In this document: positions 44,828 to 54,177 of the stretch, one piece after another
Layout of the letters: each line of letters begins with the position of its first letter
Numbering within the stretch: position 1 is the stretch's first letter
DNA from: an uncultured Sphingobacteriaceae bacterium
Lineage (GTDB): Bacteria; Bacteroidota; Bacteroidia; Sphingobacteriales; Sphingobacteriaceae
DNA: 64,000 nucleotides
Assembly: GCA_946480915.1 (NCBI GenBank)
Contig: CAMLLO010000016.1
Location: 36,735 to 100,734, forward strand
Direction: 5' to 3'
The notes under the pieces: generated by a model
Told to the model about the DNA's origin: nothing
Databases searched by the model: none
Seen by the model: only the letters and a program-made list of their open reading frames with translations
Made by a program: the position numbers and the translations under genes

Positions 44828-46888
44828 ATGAATAAGTATTTAAAGATTTTTGCCTTTTTAGTTTCTGCAGCGAGTTTTACCACTGCACTAAAAGCACAGG
44901 GTTTATTAAGTCCTCAGATTGACAGATGGGAGATTCAATCCAACGGTAGTATTAAATGGAATGTTCACGATCGATTGCCCCATACGGATCATATTGAGAT
45001 GGCTGGCGAAAAAGTTGCTTTATGGGTGAAATATGGTTTAGATAAATCCGGGAAATCAACTATTTACCGGACCGTAGTTTTTCCAACTTTTCGTACGCTT
45101 CCCGATGCCACAAGAAGCCATATTTCTCAATCTTTTTCCGATGATGACCTTCCAAGATTCTATATAGATAACAGGCAAGTTAGGTTAGATTCAGCAATAA
45201 ATGGAAAGGGAAGGTCGGGAGATCTCTCTTATAATATAAAGAATATCACTCATAAAGGAGTAATGAGCATCAATGCTATGGTTGGAACTCCTGCATTTGT
45301 AAATATAGAGCGCACTCTGTTTCCATCGGTAGATAAGCCTATGGCTTTAGAGAGGTTTACTTTTACAAATATAACCGACAAAGCTGTTACCGTATTTATG
45401 GAATACCTTAAGCGGGAAGTAAGAACTGATCCGAAACGCAGTAAGGGAAGCCAGCACTCCATTATTATGGGAACAGTGAATGATGGCAGTTATATCCTTG
45501 ATCCCGGAAAAACTGTATCATTTGCTGTTTACTACCTTGCTACAGATAGTCTTGCAGAATTGCCAGCCATAAATGCGGAAGCAGAAGAAAAAGCTCGTGA
45601 AAACCGGGTTGCTGGTATTTTGGATCGCTTACAATTGGTTACCCCCGATAAAGTATTGAATACAGGATTCAATTTCGCTAAAATACGCGCAACCGAAAGT
45701 ATCTATAAAACCAAAGGGGGCTATATGCATAGTCCCGGTGGACTGGCGTACTATGCTGCGATATGGGCTAATGACCAGGCCGAGTATATTAATCCCTTCT
45801 TTGCATTTCTTGGTGATAAAGTAGGCAATCTTTCGGCGATGAATGCTTATAGACATTTTGCTCGCTATATGAATCCTGAATACAAACCCATTCCAAGCTC
45901 TATTGTAGCAGAGGGCGATCATTTTTGGCATGGTGCAAAAGATAGAGGAGATATGGCAATGATAGCATACGGTGCATCCAGGTATGCTTTAGCGTTTGGA
46001 AATATTGATTCAGCCAAAGTCCTCTGGCCTTTAATTGAATGGAGCTTAGAATACAGTAATCGTAAACTTAATAATTCGGGCGTTGTAACTTCAGACAGCG
46101 ATGAATTAGAAAATCGTTTTTCTGCTGGTAAAGCTAATTTATCTACCAATACTTTGTATTATGATGCATTACGGTCCGCAGCAATGCTTGGCAGTCAACT
46201 TGGAAAACCAAAAAATTTAACAGATGCATATATACAGCGGGCAGCAACATTACGTAATAATATCTCCAAATATTTTGCCGCAAATATTGAAGGATATGAA
46301 ACTTACAGATATCACGAAGGTTTAAATGTTCTTCGGGCCTGGATCTGTTTACCTCTTACGGTCGGCATTTTTGATCGTAAAGAAGGAACTATTGATGCTT
46401 TATTCTCCCCAAAATTGTGGACAGAAGATGGTCTTGCTACAGAAGCTGGTAAAAGTACTTTTTGGGACAGATCTACTTTATATGCGCTGAGAGGTGTATT
46501 GGAAGCAGGTGAAACAGAAAAGGCAATGGATTTCATCCGTTATTATTCTCGACGCAGACTACTGGGAGAACATGTTCCTTACCCGGTTGAGGCCTATCCG
46601 GAAGGCAACCAACGACATTTATCAGCAGAAAGTGGATTGTATTGTCGAATATTTACAGAAGGCTTATTCGGAATCCGGCCCACAGGCTTTAATACATTCA
46701 ATTGTACCCCGCGTCTTCCCAAAAGCTGGAAAACAATGTCCTTAAACAAGATTAATGCTTTTAACCAGGAATTTGATATGACTGTGAACAGGGTCGGCAG
46801 TGATAAGCTTTCAGTTGTAATTAACAGACGCGGAAAGAAACAAAAATATACTATCAAAGATGGTAGCACACAAATTATCAAACTTTAG
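44828..46888 (+). CDS. Exported six-hairpin (alpha/alpha)-barrel-like protein, unassigned glycosidase
   Basis: This 686-residue protein has a signal peptide ending ALKAQG. An N-terminal beta-sandwich (to about 250) is followed by a helical region with the look of a six-hairpin barrel: NFAKIRATESIYKTKGGYMH, YYAAIWANDQAEYINPFF, EGDHFWHGAKDRGDMAMIAYG and DELENRFSAGKANL, closed by GLFGIRPTGFNTFNCTPRLP. The close resembles GH78/GH95-type C-terminal sandwiches. I cannot match a numbered family. Candidate catalytic acids are in WANDQAE, EGDHFW and DSDELENRF. It lies between GH97 and GH36, 24 bases after the former. Confidence 0.55.
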   Translation: MNKYLKIFAFLVSAASFTTALKAQGLLSPQIDRWEIQSNGSIKWNVHDRLPHTDHIEMAGEKVALWVKYGLDKSGKSTIYRTVVFPTFRTLPDATRSHISQSFSDDDLPRFYIDNRQVRLDSAINGKGRSGDLSYNIKNITHKGVMSINAMVGTPAFVNIERTLFPSVDKPMALERFTFTNITDKAVTVFMEYLKREVRTDPKRSKGSQHSIIMGTVNDGSYILDPGKTVSFAVYYLATDSLAELPAINAEAEEKARENRVAGILDRLQLVTPDKVLNTGFNFAKIRATESIYKTKGGYMHSPGGLAYYAAIWANDQAEYINPFFAFLGDKVGNLSAMNAYRHFARYMNPEYKPIPSSIVAEGDHFWHGAKDRGDMAMIAYGASRYALAFGNIDSAKVLWPLIEWSLEYSNRKLNNSGVVTSDSDELENRFSAGKANLSTNTLYYDALRSAAMLGSQLGKPKNLTDAYIQRAATLRNNISKYFAANIEGYETYRYHEGLNVLRAWICLPLTVGIFDRKEGTIDALFSPKLWTEDGLATEAGKSTFWDRSTLYALRGVLEAGETEKAMDFIRYYSRRRLLGEHVPYPVEAYPEGNQRHLSAESGLYCRIFTEGLFGIRPTGFNTFNCTPRLPKSWKTMSLNKINAFNQEFDMTVNRVGSDKLSVVINRRGKKQKYTIKDGSTQIIKL

Positions 46889-46907
46889 AACTCTATTAGA
46901 AAATAAT

Positions 46908-49067
46908 ATGAAGCGATATTTATCGATCTTACTGTTAATACTTGCTGGTTTTTTCAATGCCGCAGCCCAAACAGAGGCTTTAATTAACATTGAAACAAAG
47001 AACTCGACGCTTTTGCTAACTGTTGCCAATCAAAAAGTATATCAAAGTTATTTGGGGCAAAAGCTAAATAGTCCGGAGGATATTAAATTATTACGTTCTA
47101 CCCGACGTGAAGCGTATATCGGGGCCGGAATGCAAGATTTGTTTGAACCTGCTATTCGTATGATTCATTCAGATGGTAATCCGTCTCTACAATTGAATTA
47201 TGTAAAGCATACTGTGGTTAAAAAGGATAATAATATCTCGGAGATTTCAATTTTTCTAAAGGATCCTAAATATCCGGTGGAAGTAGTTTTGCATTATGCG
47301 ACACATTTCAATGAAGATATTATCAGAACATGGACCGAAATAAAGAATAATGAGAAAAAGGCTGTGACATTATCAAACTATGCTTCTTCCATGCTGCATT
47401 TCGATGCTGCTAAATATTTTCTCACACAATTTGATGGTGATTATATGACCGAGATGCGAATGAAAGAAAATCAACTGAGCACTGGTATTAAAATTCTGGA
47501 TAGTAAACTTGGAACCAGGGCTCATATGTATCGTACTCCTGTGTTTTTTCTTTCATTAAATAAACCATCAGATGAAGTGAGTGGAGAGCTTATAGCGGGC
47601 ACACTTGCATGGTCAGGAAATTTTCAACTTGCGTTTGAGATTGATCAGTCAAATGGTTTGCGCGTAATTTCTGGAATAAATCCCTACGCTTCCGAGTATA
47701 AATTACAAGCTGGTAAAACCTTTGTAACCCCCGAATTTATTTTTACCTATTCAAATCAGGGCAAAGGTCAGGCAAGCAGAAATTTGCATCGGTGGGCTCG
47801 TAACTTTGGTGTTCTTGAAGGCGATAAGCCTAAACTAACACTGTTAAATAATTGGGAAGCCACTCATATGGATTTCAATGAAAAGCTGTTGGTAGAGCTT
47901 TTTGAAGGGGCTAAGCAATTGGGGGTTGATTTATTTTTATTGGATGACGGGTGGTTTGGAAATAAATTCCCCAGAGATAATGATAAGGCAGGTTTAGGCG
48001 ACTGGCAAGTAGATAAAAAGAAACTGCCAAGTGGTATAGGTTATCTTGTAAAGGAAGCGACTGACAAAGGTTTAAAGTTCGGAATTTGGATTGAGCCCGA
48101 GATGGTTAATCCGAAAAGTGAATTATATACAAAACATCCCGACTGGATACTAAGACTTCCTAACCGGGATGAACATTATTCACGAAATCAGTTGGTGCTT
48201 GATCTTACCAATCCCAAAGTACAGCAATTTGTATACAATATGGTGAACGACTTACTTGTTGAAAATCCAGGTATTTCCTTCATAAAATGGGATTGTAATC
48301 GTATGCTGACTAATACTTACTCACCTTATTTAAAAGATAATCAATCAAATCTTTTTATTGATTATACAAGAAGTTTCTATAGTGTTTTGAAACGTTTACG
48401 CGAAAAATACCCAACTTTGCCTATAATGCTGTGTGCTGGCGGTGGGGGCCGAACTGACTATGGAGCATTAAAATATTTTACTGAGTTTTGGCCCAGCGAT
48501 AATACCGATGGATTTGAACGCATATTTATTCAATGGGGTTATCTTAACTTTTTTCCATCCGTTACTGTGTCCAGTCATGTAACTTCTATGGGAAAACAAC
48601 CCATTAAATTTCGGACAGATGTAGCGATGATGGGTAAAATGGGTTATGATATCAGGGTGAATAATATGACCGAGCAAGAGCTTAAGTTTAGCTCTGAGGC
48701 AGTTAAAACCTATAAAAGAATTAGCAATATCATATGGTTTGGCGATCTGTTTAGATTGGTGTCTCCTTATGAAGAAAATCGTGCTGTCCTTATGTATGTA
48801 GCTGAGGATAAAAAGAAGGCCATTCTATTTAATTATATATTGAACTACAGAAGGAAGGAGTATATGGGAAAAGTTGCTTTACAAGGTTTGGATCCACAAA
48901 AACGATATAAGATTGAAGAAATAAATTTGATGCCCGACACAAAATCTACCCATCCCGATAATGGGAAAACGTTTAGTGGCGATTATTTAATGAAAATAGG
49001 ATTAAATCTTGCCCCCGGACGTATCACACCAGTTACAAGTTCTGTATTTGAAATAACTGAGCAATAA
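46908..49067 (+). CDS. GH36 alpha-galactosidase
   Basis: This exported enzyme has 719 residues from the ATG at 46908; a longer frame overlaps the preceding gene, and the ATG gives the signal peptide MKRYLSILLL...NAAAQ. The N-terminal super-sandwich leads to the barrel with FLLDDGWFGNK (343-353), FGIWIEPEMVNP (391-402), nucleophile D462 in IKWDCNR, and acid/base D531 in PSDNTDGFER. The usual ENCSSGGGR motif reads LCAGGGGRTD. GH36 enzymes remove terminal alpha-galactose with retention. The start lies 19 bases after the preceding stop, in the same operon. Confidence 0.9.
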   Translation: MKRYLSILLLILAGFFNAAAQTEALINIETKNSTLLLTVANQKVYQSYLGQKLNSPEDIKLLRSTRREAYIGAGMQDLFEPAIRMIHSDGNPSLQLNYVKHTVVKKDNNISEISIFLKDPKYPVEVVLHYATHFNEDIIRTWTEIKNNEKKAVTLSNYASSMLHFDAAKYFLTQFDGDYMTEMRMKENQLSTGIKILDSKLGTRAHMYRTPVFFLSLNKPSDEVSGELIAGTLAWSGNFQLAFEIDQSNGLRVISGINPYASEYKLQAGKTFVTPEFIFTYSNQGKGQASRNLHRWARNFGVLEGDKPKLTLLNNWEATHMDFNEKLLVELFEGAKQLGVDLFLLDDGWFGNKFPRDNDKAGLGDWQVDKKKLPSGIGYLVKEATDKGLKFGIWIEPEMVNPKSELYTKHPDWILRLPNRDEHYSRNQLVLDLTNPKVQQFVYNMVNDLLVENPGISFIKWDCNRMLTNTYSPYLKDNQSNLFIDYTRSFYSVLKRLREKYPTLPIMLCAGGGGRTDYGALKYFTEFWPSDNTDGFERIFIQWGYLNFFPSVTVSSHVTSMGKQPIKFRTDVAMMGKMGYDIRVNNMTEQELKFSSEAVKTYKRISNIIWFGDLFRLVSPYEENRAVLMYVAEDKKKAILFNYILNYRRKEYMGKVALQGLDPQKRYKIEEINLMPDTKSTHPDNGKTFSGDYLMKIGLNLAPGRITPVTSSVFEITEQ

Positions 49068-49068
49068 T

Positions 49069-49902
49069 ATGAACATGAAAAAAACTTTAGTTGCTTTCGC
49101 ATTGCTGTCGTTTTGCATTAATGCATTTAGTCAGCAACCAAAACTTCTAAAAATCTGGCAGACAGATAGTATAATTAATCTGCCTGAATCGGTTTTGCCT
49201 GATTCTGAGCTTAAAGTATTATTTGTTTCGCAAATGGGAAATAATCCTAACGATAAAGATGGGATTGGCGGCATTGCTAAAATAGGTTTTGACGGGAAGC
49301 CCATAGATTTGAATTGGATAACAGGTCTTAATTCTCCTAAGGGACTGGCACGTTATGGAAATAAATTGTTCGTTGCCGATTTGACGGATGTTGTTGTGAT
49401 AAATATAAAAGAGGGAAAGGTAGAAGATAGAATTGCAATAGATAGTTCTTTATTTTTGAATGATATAACTGTGAACCCTAGGGGTGTGGTATTTGTTTCG
49501 GATTCCAAAACGAAGAAAATACATAAGATTGAGGATAATAAATCAAGTGTGTATTTAACAAATATTAGCGGTGTGAATGGATTGAAATATATAAATACTG
49601 ATTTATATATTGCCGCAGGAAAAATACTTTGGAAGTCTAATGCCGAAAAACAGCTTAGTAAAATTGCCGAATTGCCTCAGGGCGGCGATGGAATAGAGCC
49701 GGTAGGAAATGGTGATTTCTTATTCTCGAGTTGGAGCGGATATCTTTTTTATGTGTATTCTGACGGAAAAACCCAAGTTTTATTAGATACCCATCTTGAA
49801 AAAATAAATGCGGCTGACATTGGCTTTGATCCAAAAACACAAACAATATATGTACCCACTTTCTGGAAAAAATCAATTATTGCTTATAAACTTAAGCGAT
49901 AA
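49069..49902 (+). CDS. SMP-30/gluconolactonase-like propeller protein
   Basis: This 277-residue exported protein has a signal peptide ending NAFSQQ. Blades include GLNSPKGLARYGNKLFVAD, NDITVNPRGVVFVSDSKT and NAADIGFDPKTQTIYVPTF, the pattern of SMP-30/gluconolactonase-like six-bladed propellers. Related enzymes hydrolyse sugar lactones, which would fit downstream of a PQQ sugar dehydrogenase, but catalytic residues are not clear and the assignment is by fold only. It starts 1 base after the GH36 stop and ends the operon. Confidence 0.65.
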   Translation: MNMKKTLVAFALLSFCINAFSQQPKLLKIWQTDSIINLPESVLPDSELKVLFVSQMGNNPNDKDGIGGIAKIGFDGKPIDLNWITGLNSPKGLARYGNKLFVADLTDVVVINIKEGKVEDRIAIDSSLFLNDITVNPRGVVFVSDSKTKKIHKIEDNKSSVYLTNISGVNGLKYINTDLYIAAGKILWKSNAEKQLSKIAELPQGGDGIEPVGNGDFLFSSWSGYLFYVYSDGKTQVLLDTHLEKINAADIGFDPKTQTIYVPTFWKKSIIAYKLKR

Positions 49903-49928
49903 ACTTGTGGCAAGGGGCATAAGTTCAC

Positions 49929-49975
49929 CCAATAAGAAAAGCTGTTATTTTTTCGAATAACAACTTTTTTATTGG
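49929..49975. terminator. Bidirectional terminator between SMP-30-like and AraC genes
   Basis: GTTATT/AATAAC (49944-49961) forms the inner stem. AAAAG/CTTTT and CCAATAA/TTATTGG extend it outward, with a two-base internal loop and one bulged G, and A- and T-rich arms on both sides. It sits between convergent stops at 49902 and 49984. Confidence 0.65.
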
Positions 49976-49983
49976 TGATTTTT

Positions 49984-50859
49984 TTAAATAGTGGATTTTA
50001 TAAATTCTTTTTGGTAGTTAAGAGGACTTTTTCCTGTAATTATTTTGAAGTATTTGTGGAAGCTTGCAAAATTATTAAAGCCACTTTCATAGCAAAGCTG
50101 TTTAATGCTCAATTTATTTTCAATTAACAATTTACAAGCATGTCCGACTTTTAATTCAATAAGAAATTGCGAATACGTTTTCCTTGTTCGTGATTTGAAA
50201 TACCTGCAAAACGAATTTGGGCTTATTCTAGCTATCGATGCTATTTCTTCTAACTGAATTTTTTGTTTAAAGTTTACCATTGAGTATTCATATATGGCAT
50301 TTATGCGGTCATTTTCTTCATCATTGTAATTATACTGGAAACCTAAGGAGGATAAAGATTGAGTTTGTTCGCACTGAGAAATAGCCAGTAACGCCTCCAT
50401 CAGATAAATAATTCTTTTAGGTCCTTCCTGCGCGAGCATATCTTCCATTATTTCAGCAACCTGTTTCTTAGTTCTACCGACAACTTTAATACCACGTTTA
50501 GATTTTTCAAGTACACTTTTTAAAGGCTTATTTTCTGGTAGGCATAAAAATTTCTCGCCCCAAAAACTGTCACAGAAATGAGCTACTCTAATATCTGCAG
50601 TGCATTCCATTTTCTCTTCAAAATATACATCATCAAACCGCCAGTAATGAGGAAGATGAGCACCGACTAGAATAACATCTCCATGTTTAAATCGCTTTAT
50701 GCTGTCTCCAATAAACTGAGTTCCAGTGCCTTTTTTAAAATGAATCAATTCCACTTCGGGATGATAATGCCATTTATTATTAACATAAGGAACAAGGTCT
50801 TGCCTGACATTAAATGAATGTGCAGGCGCTGTCGAAACTTTTAGTAACTGTGGTTTCAT
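49984..50859 (-). CDS. AraC-family transcriptional regulator
   Basis: This 291-residue regulator has an N-terminal cupin-like sensor (WHYHPEVELIHFKKGTGTQF, HGDVILVGAHLPHYW) and a C-terminal double helix-turn-helix (LEEIASIARISPNSFCRYFK, LIENKLSIKQLCYESGFNNF ahead of FHKYFKIITGKSPLNYQ). Such proteins sense sugars or uronides. Copies of a 25-bp motif lie upstream of its own gene and of two other minus-strand units, so it probably autoregulates and controls those operons. It is divergent from uxaA across 379 bases. Confidence 0.88.
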   Translation of the reverse strand: MKPQLLKVSTAPAHSFNVRQDLVPYVNNKWHYHPEVELIHFKKGTGTQFIGDSIKRFKHGDVILVGAHLPHYWRFDDVYFEEKMECTADIRVAHFCDSFWGEKFLCLPENKPLKSVLEKSKRGIKVVGRTKKQVAEIMEDMLAQEGPKRIIYLMEALLAISQCEQTQSLSSLGFQYNYNDEENDRINAIYEYSMVNFKQKIQLEEIASIARISPNSFCRYFKSRTRKTYSQFLIELKVGHACKLLIENKLSIKQLCYESGFNNFASFHKYFKIITGKSPLNYQKEFIKSTI

Positions 50860-50862
50860 TCA

Positions 50863-50924
50863 ACTAAGTATTCAGTAAGTGGTTATAAAAGGTTTTAATA
50901 ATGCCAATATAGCTTAATAAGTTG
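50863..50924. promoter_or_regulatory. Regulatory motif copy 3 plus inverted half-site before the AraC gene
   Basis: Bases 50900-50924 (core ATGCCAATATAGCTTAATA) match motif copy 2 at 18 of 25 positions. CTAAGTATTCAG at 50863-50874 is the exact reverse complement of the last 12 bases of copy 1. Thus two sites face each other 41 and 4 bases from the araC-type start, as expected for an autoregulated promoter. Confidence 0.55.
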
Positions 50925-51119
50925 TAAAAACCTCGAATTTTTTTATCGAAAACCTTTCTTTCTTTGTATTATATGACTAATGTTATTTTAAAGCAAATTA
51001 TAAACTTATTTAGTGGTTAATTAAATAACCGTGCTACTTTCTCCCAATTCATTACATCGAATAATTTCGTGTATTGCTCACGCTTTTATAGTAATACTAC
51101 TTGCAAAAAAAAAAAATTG

Positions 51120-51166
51120 AAGTGTTAGTTTGACACTTTAACTTCGCAATTCAGCTTTTTTACGAT
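51120..51166. promoter_or_regulatory. Inverted repeat and possible motif relative upstream of uxaA
   Basis: AAGTGT (51120-51125) and ACACTT (51133-51138) are inverted around TAGTTTG, following a long A tract. Further on, ATTCAGCTTTTTTACGAT (51149-51166) resembles the reverse complement of the 25-bp motif (ATTCAGCT plus a T-rich stretch), 73 bases before the uxaA start and correctly oriented for a plus-strand gene. The rest of 50925-51238 shows no gene. Confidence 0.35.
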
Positions 51167-51238
51167 ATCTGTTAGGGGGAGGAACTCGTTGATTTTCGCT
51201 TCAAAATACCATTGATGTAACAAAAAACCTAAGCTTTT

Positions 51239-52924
51239 ATGGATTCAGATATTATAACGAAAGGAAAAATTAAAAAAAAATATTTACAGATTGATAGTTT
51301 AGATAACGTCCTTGTGGCACTTCAGGATCTCAAACAGGGGGATGAGATAATTGTTGGAGGGAAATCTTTTAATTTATCGGATGATGTAAGAGCAAAGCAT
51401 AAGTTCTCTCTTACGCATTTAGAAAAAGGAGATAATGTTATTATGTATGGAGTTTTAGTCGGTAAAGCTTCAATAAGCATAGCTCAAGGTGCATTATTGT
51501 CGCAAGAAAATACAACCCATGCAACAAATAATTTTGAGCTTGGTAAGCGGAAATTAGACTGGACTAAGCCGGATGTCTCGTCCTATCTTCACCGGTCTTT
51601 TTTAGGTTTTCATCGATCTGACGGTTCTGTAGGTACTGCCAATTATTGGGTGGTAATTCCTTTAGTTTTTTGTGAAAATAGGAATGTAACTGTTCTTACA
51701 GAAGCTTTAATTAACCGTTTAGGATATAAGAAAGCGCAAACTTATGAAAATGAGGTGAATGAGCTGGTGAACTTTTATAATGCAGGAAAATCTGTTGAGG
51801 AGATCTTGAATACAGATTTTAACACCTCTTATTCGGAGGATATAGATAAAAAAAGGTTATTTGAAAATGTGGATGGTGTAAAGCTGTTAACGCATGATAT
51901 GGGATGCGGAAGTACTCGAATGGACTCTGATGCATTATGTGGACTGCTTGCGGGATACATAACCCATCCAAATGTTGCAGGAGCAACTGTCTTGAGTTTA
52001 GGCTGCCAGCATTCCCAAATAAGTATTCTAAATGACGAGATCTTTAAACGAGATCCGCACTTCAGCAAACCTCTGGTTATTGTTGAACAACAGACAATGG
52101 GAACAGAGAGTAATATGTTGAAGACAGCTCTTAAACAAACTTTTGCGGGGCTGATGGAAATAAATAAACAACATCGACAGCCAGCATCTCTATCAAAGCT
52201 CTGCATTGGCCTAGAGTGCGGTGGTTCTGATGGATTCTCAGGCATCTCTGCGAACCCAGCTATCGGGCAGGTTTCAGATATGGTGGTGGCTTTAGGCGGT
52301 TCAGTAATTCTTTCAGAGTTCCCGGAACTTTGTGGGGTTGAACAAAATTTAAGTGACAGATGCGTCGATGAACAAATTGCAACTCGTTTTATGGAATTGA
52401 TGCGCTCGTATAATGCAAGGGCTGAATCTGATGGTTCAGGATTTTATGCTAATCCATCACCTGGTAATATAAAAGATGGTTTAATTACCGATGCTATTAA
52501 ATCTGCCGGCGCCGCAACAAAGGGAGGCAGTTCACCAATAGTGGATGTTTTAGATTACCCGGAGAAAGTAAAAAAACAGGGATTGAATTTGTTATGCACT
52601 CCTGGTAATGATGTGGAGAGTACTACTGCAGAAGTTGCATCGGGCGCAAATATTGTTTTGTTTACTACGGGCTTGGGAACACCAACAGGAAATCCTGTGG
52701 CGCCAGTAATAAAACTATCAACAAATACTAAAATATATCTTAATATGCCTGATATAATAGATATCGACTGTGGCACTATAATTAGTGGGGAAGAAAATAT
52801 CGAAGGTGCAGCTAAGAAGATCCTTGATTATATTATTAAAGTTGCTAGTGGAGAAGTTAAACCTAAAGCAACTTTATTAGAGCAGGACGATTTCATTCCC
52901 TGGAGAAGAGGGATTTCATTGTAG
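51239..52924 (+). CDS. uxaA: Altronate dehydratase
   Basis: This 561-residue cytoplasmic enzyme has an N-terminal SAF domain (about 12-95, with ALQDLKQGDEI and KFSLTHLEKGDNVIMYG). The large catalytic domain of the altronate/galactarate dehydratase family has FLGFHRSDGSVGTANYW, THDMGCGS, GLECGGSDGFSGISANPAIG and the closing DIIDIDCGTIISGEENI. It converts D-altronate to 2-keto-3-deoxygluconate in galacturonate catabolism. The other pathway genes are not in this window. Regulators of AraC and LacI type lie on either side, linking uronic acid use to locus control. Confidence 0.93.
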   Translation: MDSDIITKGKIKKKYLQIDSLDNVLVALQDLKQGDEIIVGGKSFNLSDDVRAKHKFSLTHLEKGDNVIMYGVLVGKASISIAQGALLSQENTTHATNNFELGKRKLDWTKPDVSSYLHRSFLGFHRSDGSVGTANYWVVIPLVFCENRNVTVLTEALINRLGYKKAQTYENEVNELVNFYNAGKSVEEILNTDFNTSYSEDIDKKRLFENVDGVKLLTHDMGCGSTRMDSDALCGLLAGYITHPNVAGATVLSLGCQHSQISILNDEIFKRDPHFSKPLVIVEQQTMGTESNMLKTALKQTFAGLMEINKQHRQPASLSKLCIGLECGGSDGFSGISANPAIGQVSDMVVALGGSVILSEFPELCGVEQNLSDRCVDEQIATRFMELMRSYNARAESDGSGFYANPSPGNIKDGLITDAIKSAGAATKGGSSPIVDVLDYPEKVKKQGLNLLCTPGNDVESTTAEVASGANIVLFTTGLGTPTGNPVAPVIKLSTNTKIYLNMPDIIDIDCGTIISGEENIEGAAKKILDYIIKVASGEVKPKATLLEQDDFIPWRRGISL

Positions 52925-53037
52925 TGGAAGAATAGTGTTAATATTTATTAGGTATAGGTCGTTTATTGTTTTAAAAAATCAGTTTATTGAAAAAATTATG
53001 GTTATTTTATCCTTAATGTTGTATACATACTAAATAA

Positions 53038-54075
53038 GTGAAAAATACAGAGAATCTTAGGCCCGTTACAATAAGCGATATAGCAAAAGAGCTATCTGTT
53101 TCTAAATCGACCGTTTCCCGAGCACTACACGATCATCATTCCATTAGTGAATCAATGAAACAGGCGGTAAGAGCACTGGTGAAAAAGTATAACTATCATC
53201 CTAATGCCATTGCTTCAAGTCTATTTAAAAAGTCGACTAAAACGATCGGTGTAATAGTGCCTATTCTATCACATCATTTTTTCTCAACCGCTATTGCAGG
53301 AATAGAAGAAGTAGCTTACAAAGCGGGATATAAAGTTATTATTTGTCAGTCTAACGAATCATATAAAAGAGAAGTTTCTGTTGTAAAGACTCTATTAAGT
53401 GCGCAGGTAGATGGTTTAATAGTTTCAGTATCACGTACATCACACAGAATGGATCATTTTGAACTCTTTCTAAACAAAAGTATTCCAGTAGTGTTTTTTG
53501 ATCGCCTTCCAAATGGTATTGAAAGCAATAGTGTATCTGTTGATGATTATAAAGGGGCATACCTGGTTGTGGAGCATCTGATCAAACAAGGATTTAAAAA
53601 AATAGCTCATTTTTCAGGCCCCCTTAACGTTAATGTGTCAAAAAATCGCCTGCGCGGATATATAGATGCCTTAGAAAGTTATAAAATCCCCTATGATCCT
53701 CAACTGGTGTTTGAAGCTGGTTTTGAACGAAAACATGGAGTAGAAACAGCAGAACGCCTTTTAGCAAATGGGAATCTGCCGGATGCAATTTTTGCGGTAT
53801 GCGACCCTGTTGCAATTGGATTAATGTTAACACTAAAAAGCAGAGGCTTGAGAATACCTGAAGATATTGCCGTAGCTGGATTCAATGATGAACCTATTGC
53901 AACCATCATAGATCCCCCACTTACAACCATAGTTCAGCCTGCTTTTGAAATGGGAGTATCTGCAGCTAATATACTTTTGCAAAAAATAAGTCCGAACGCT
54001 AATAAAAGCTTTGTAAAAGAAATCCATAATACCATTCTGAAGGTAAGGGCGTCGAGTGCTAAAAGATCACTTTAA
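53038..54075 (+). CDS. LacI-family transcriptional regulator
   Basis: This 345-residue repressor begins with a GTG at 53038. The DNA-binding headpiece has VTISDIAKELSVSKSTVSRAL (described as residues 10-30) and a hinge helix HPNAIASSLF. The periplasmic-binding-protein-like sensor domain begins TKTIGVIVPILSHHFFS and includes VVFFDRLP and VAGFNDEPIATIIDPPLTT. A perfect CGCAACCGGTTGCG palindrome, typical of LacI operators, lies 88 bases after its stop and upstream of susC, making the susCD unit the likely target. The inducer is probably a uronide or its catabolite, given uxaA upstream. Confidence 0.92.
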   Translation: MKNTENLRPVTISDIAKELSVSKSTVSRALHDHHSISESMKQAVRALVKKYNYHPNAIASSLFKKSTKTIGVIVPILSHHFFSTAIAGIEEVAYKAGYKVIICQSNESYKREVSVVKTLLSAQVDGLIVSVSRTSHRMDHFELFLNKSIPVVFFDRLPNGIESNSVSVDDYKGAYLVVEHLIKQGFKKIAHFSGPLNVNVSKNRLRGYIDALESYKIPYDPQLVFEAGFERKHGVETAERLLANGNLPDAIFAVCDPVAIGLMLTLKSRGLRIPEDIAVAGFNDEPIATIIDPPLTTIVQPAFEMGVSAANILLQKISPNANKSFVKEIHNTILKVRASSAKRSL

Positions 54076-54163
54076 GATTAAGATTCTTTAACGGCCTTCG
54101 CAATTTTTTTTATTTGTTGGCAATTTCATTTTTATAAAATTAAAACCTGTCCTTTGCAAATTT

Positions 54164-54177
54164 CGCAACCGGTTGCG
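54164..54177. promoter_or_regulatory. LacI-type operator upstream of susC
   Basis: CGCAACCGGTTGCG is a perfect 14-bp palindrome with the CG-centred form expected for LacI-family operators. It lies 315 bases before the susC ATG at 54492, in a 416-base region that otherwise holds only AT-rich leader. A stretch at 54254-54274 begins ATGCCAATA like motif copy 3 and may be a weak relative. No clear -7 element could be fixed. Confidence 0.75.

Noticed and set aside
46860..46907. A longer GH36 start overlapping the previous gene
   Set aside because: It would bury the signal peptide that begins at the ATG at 46908.
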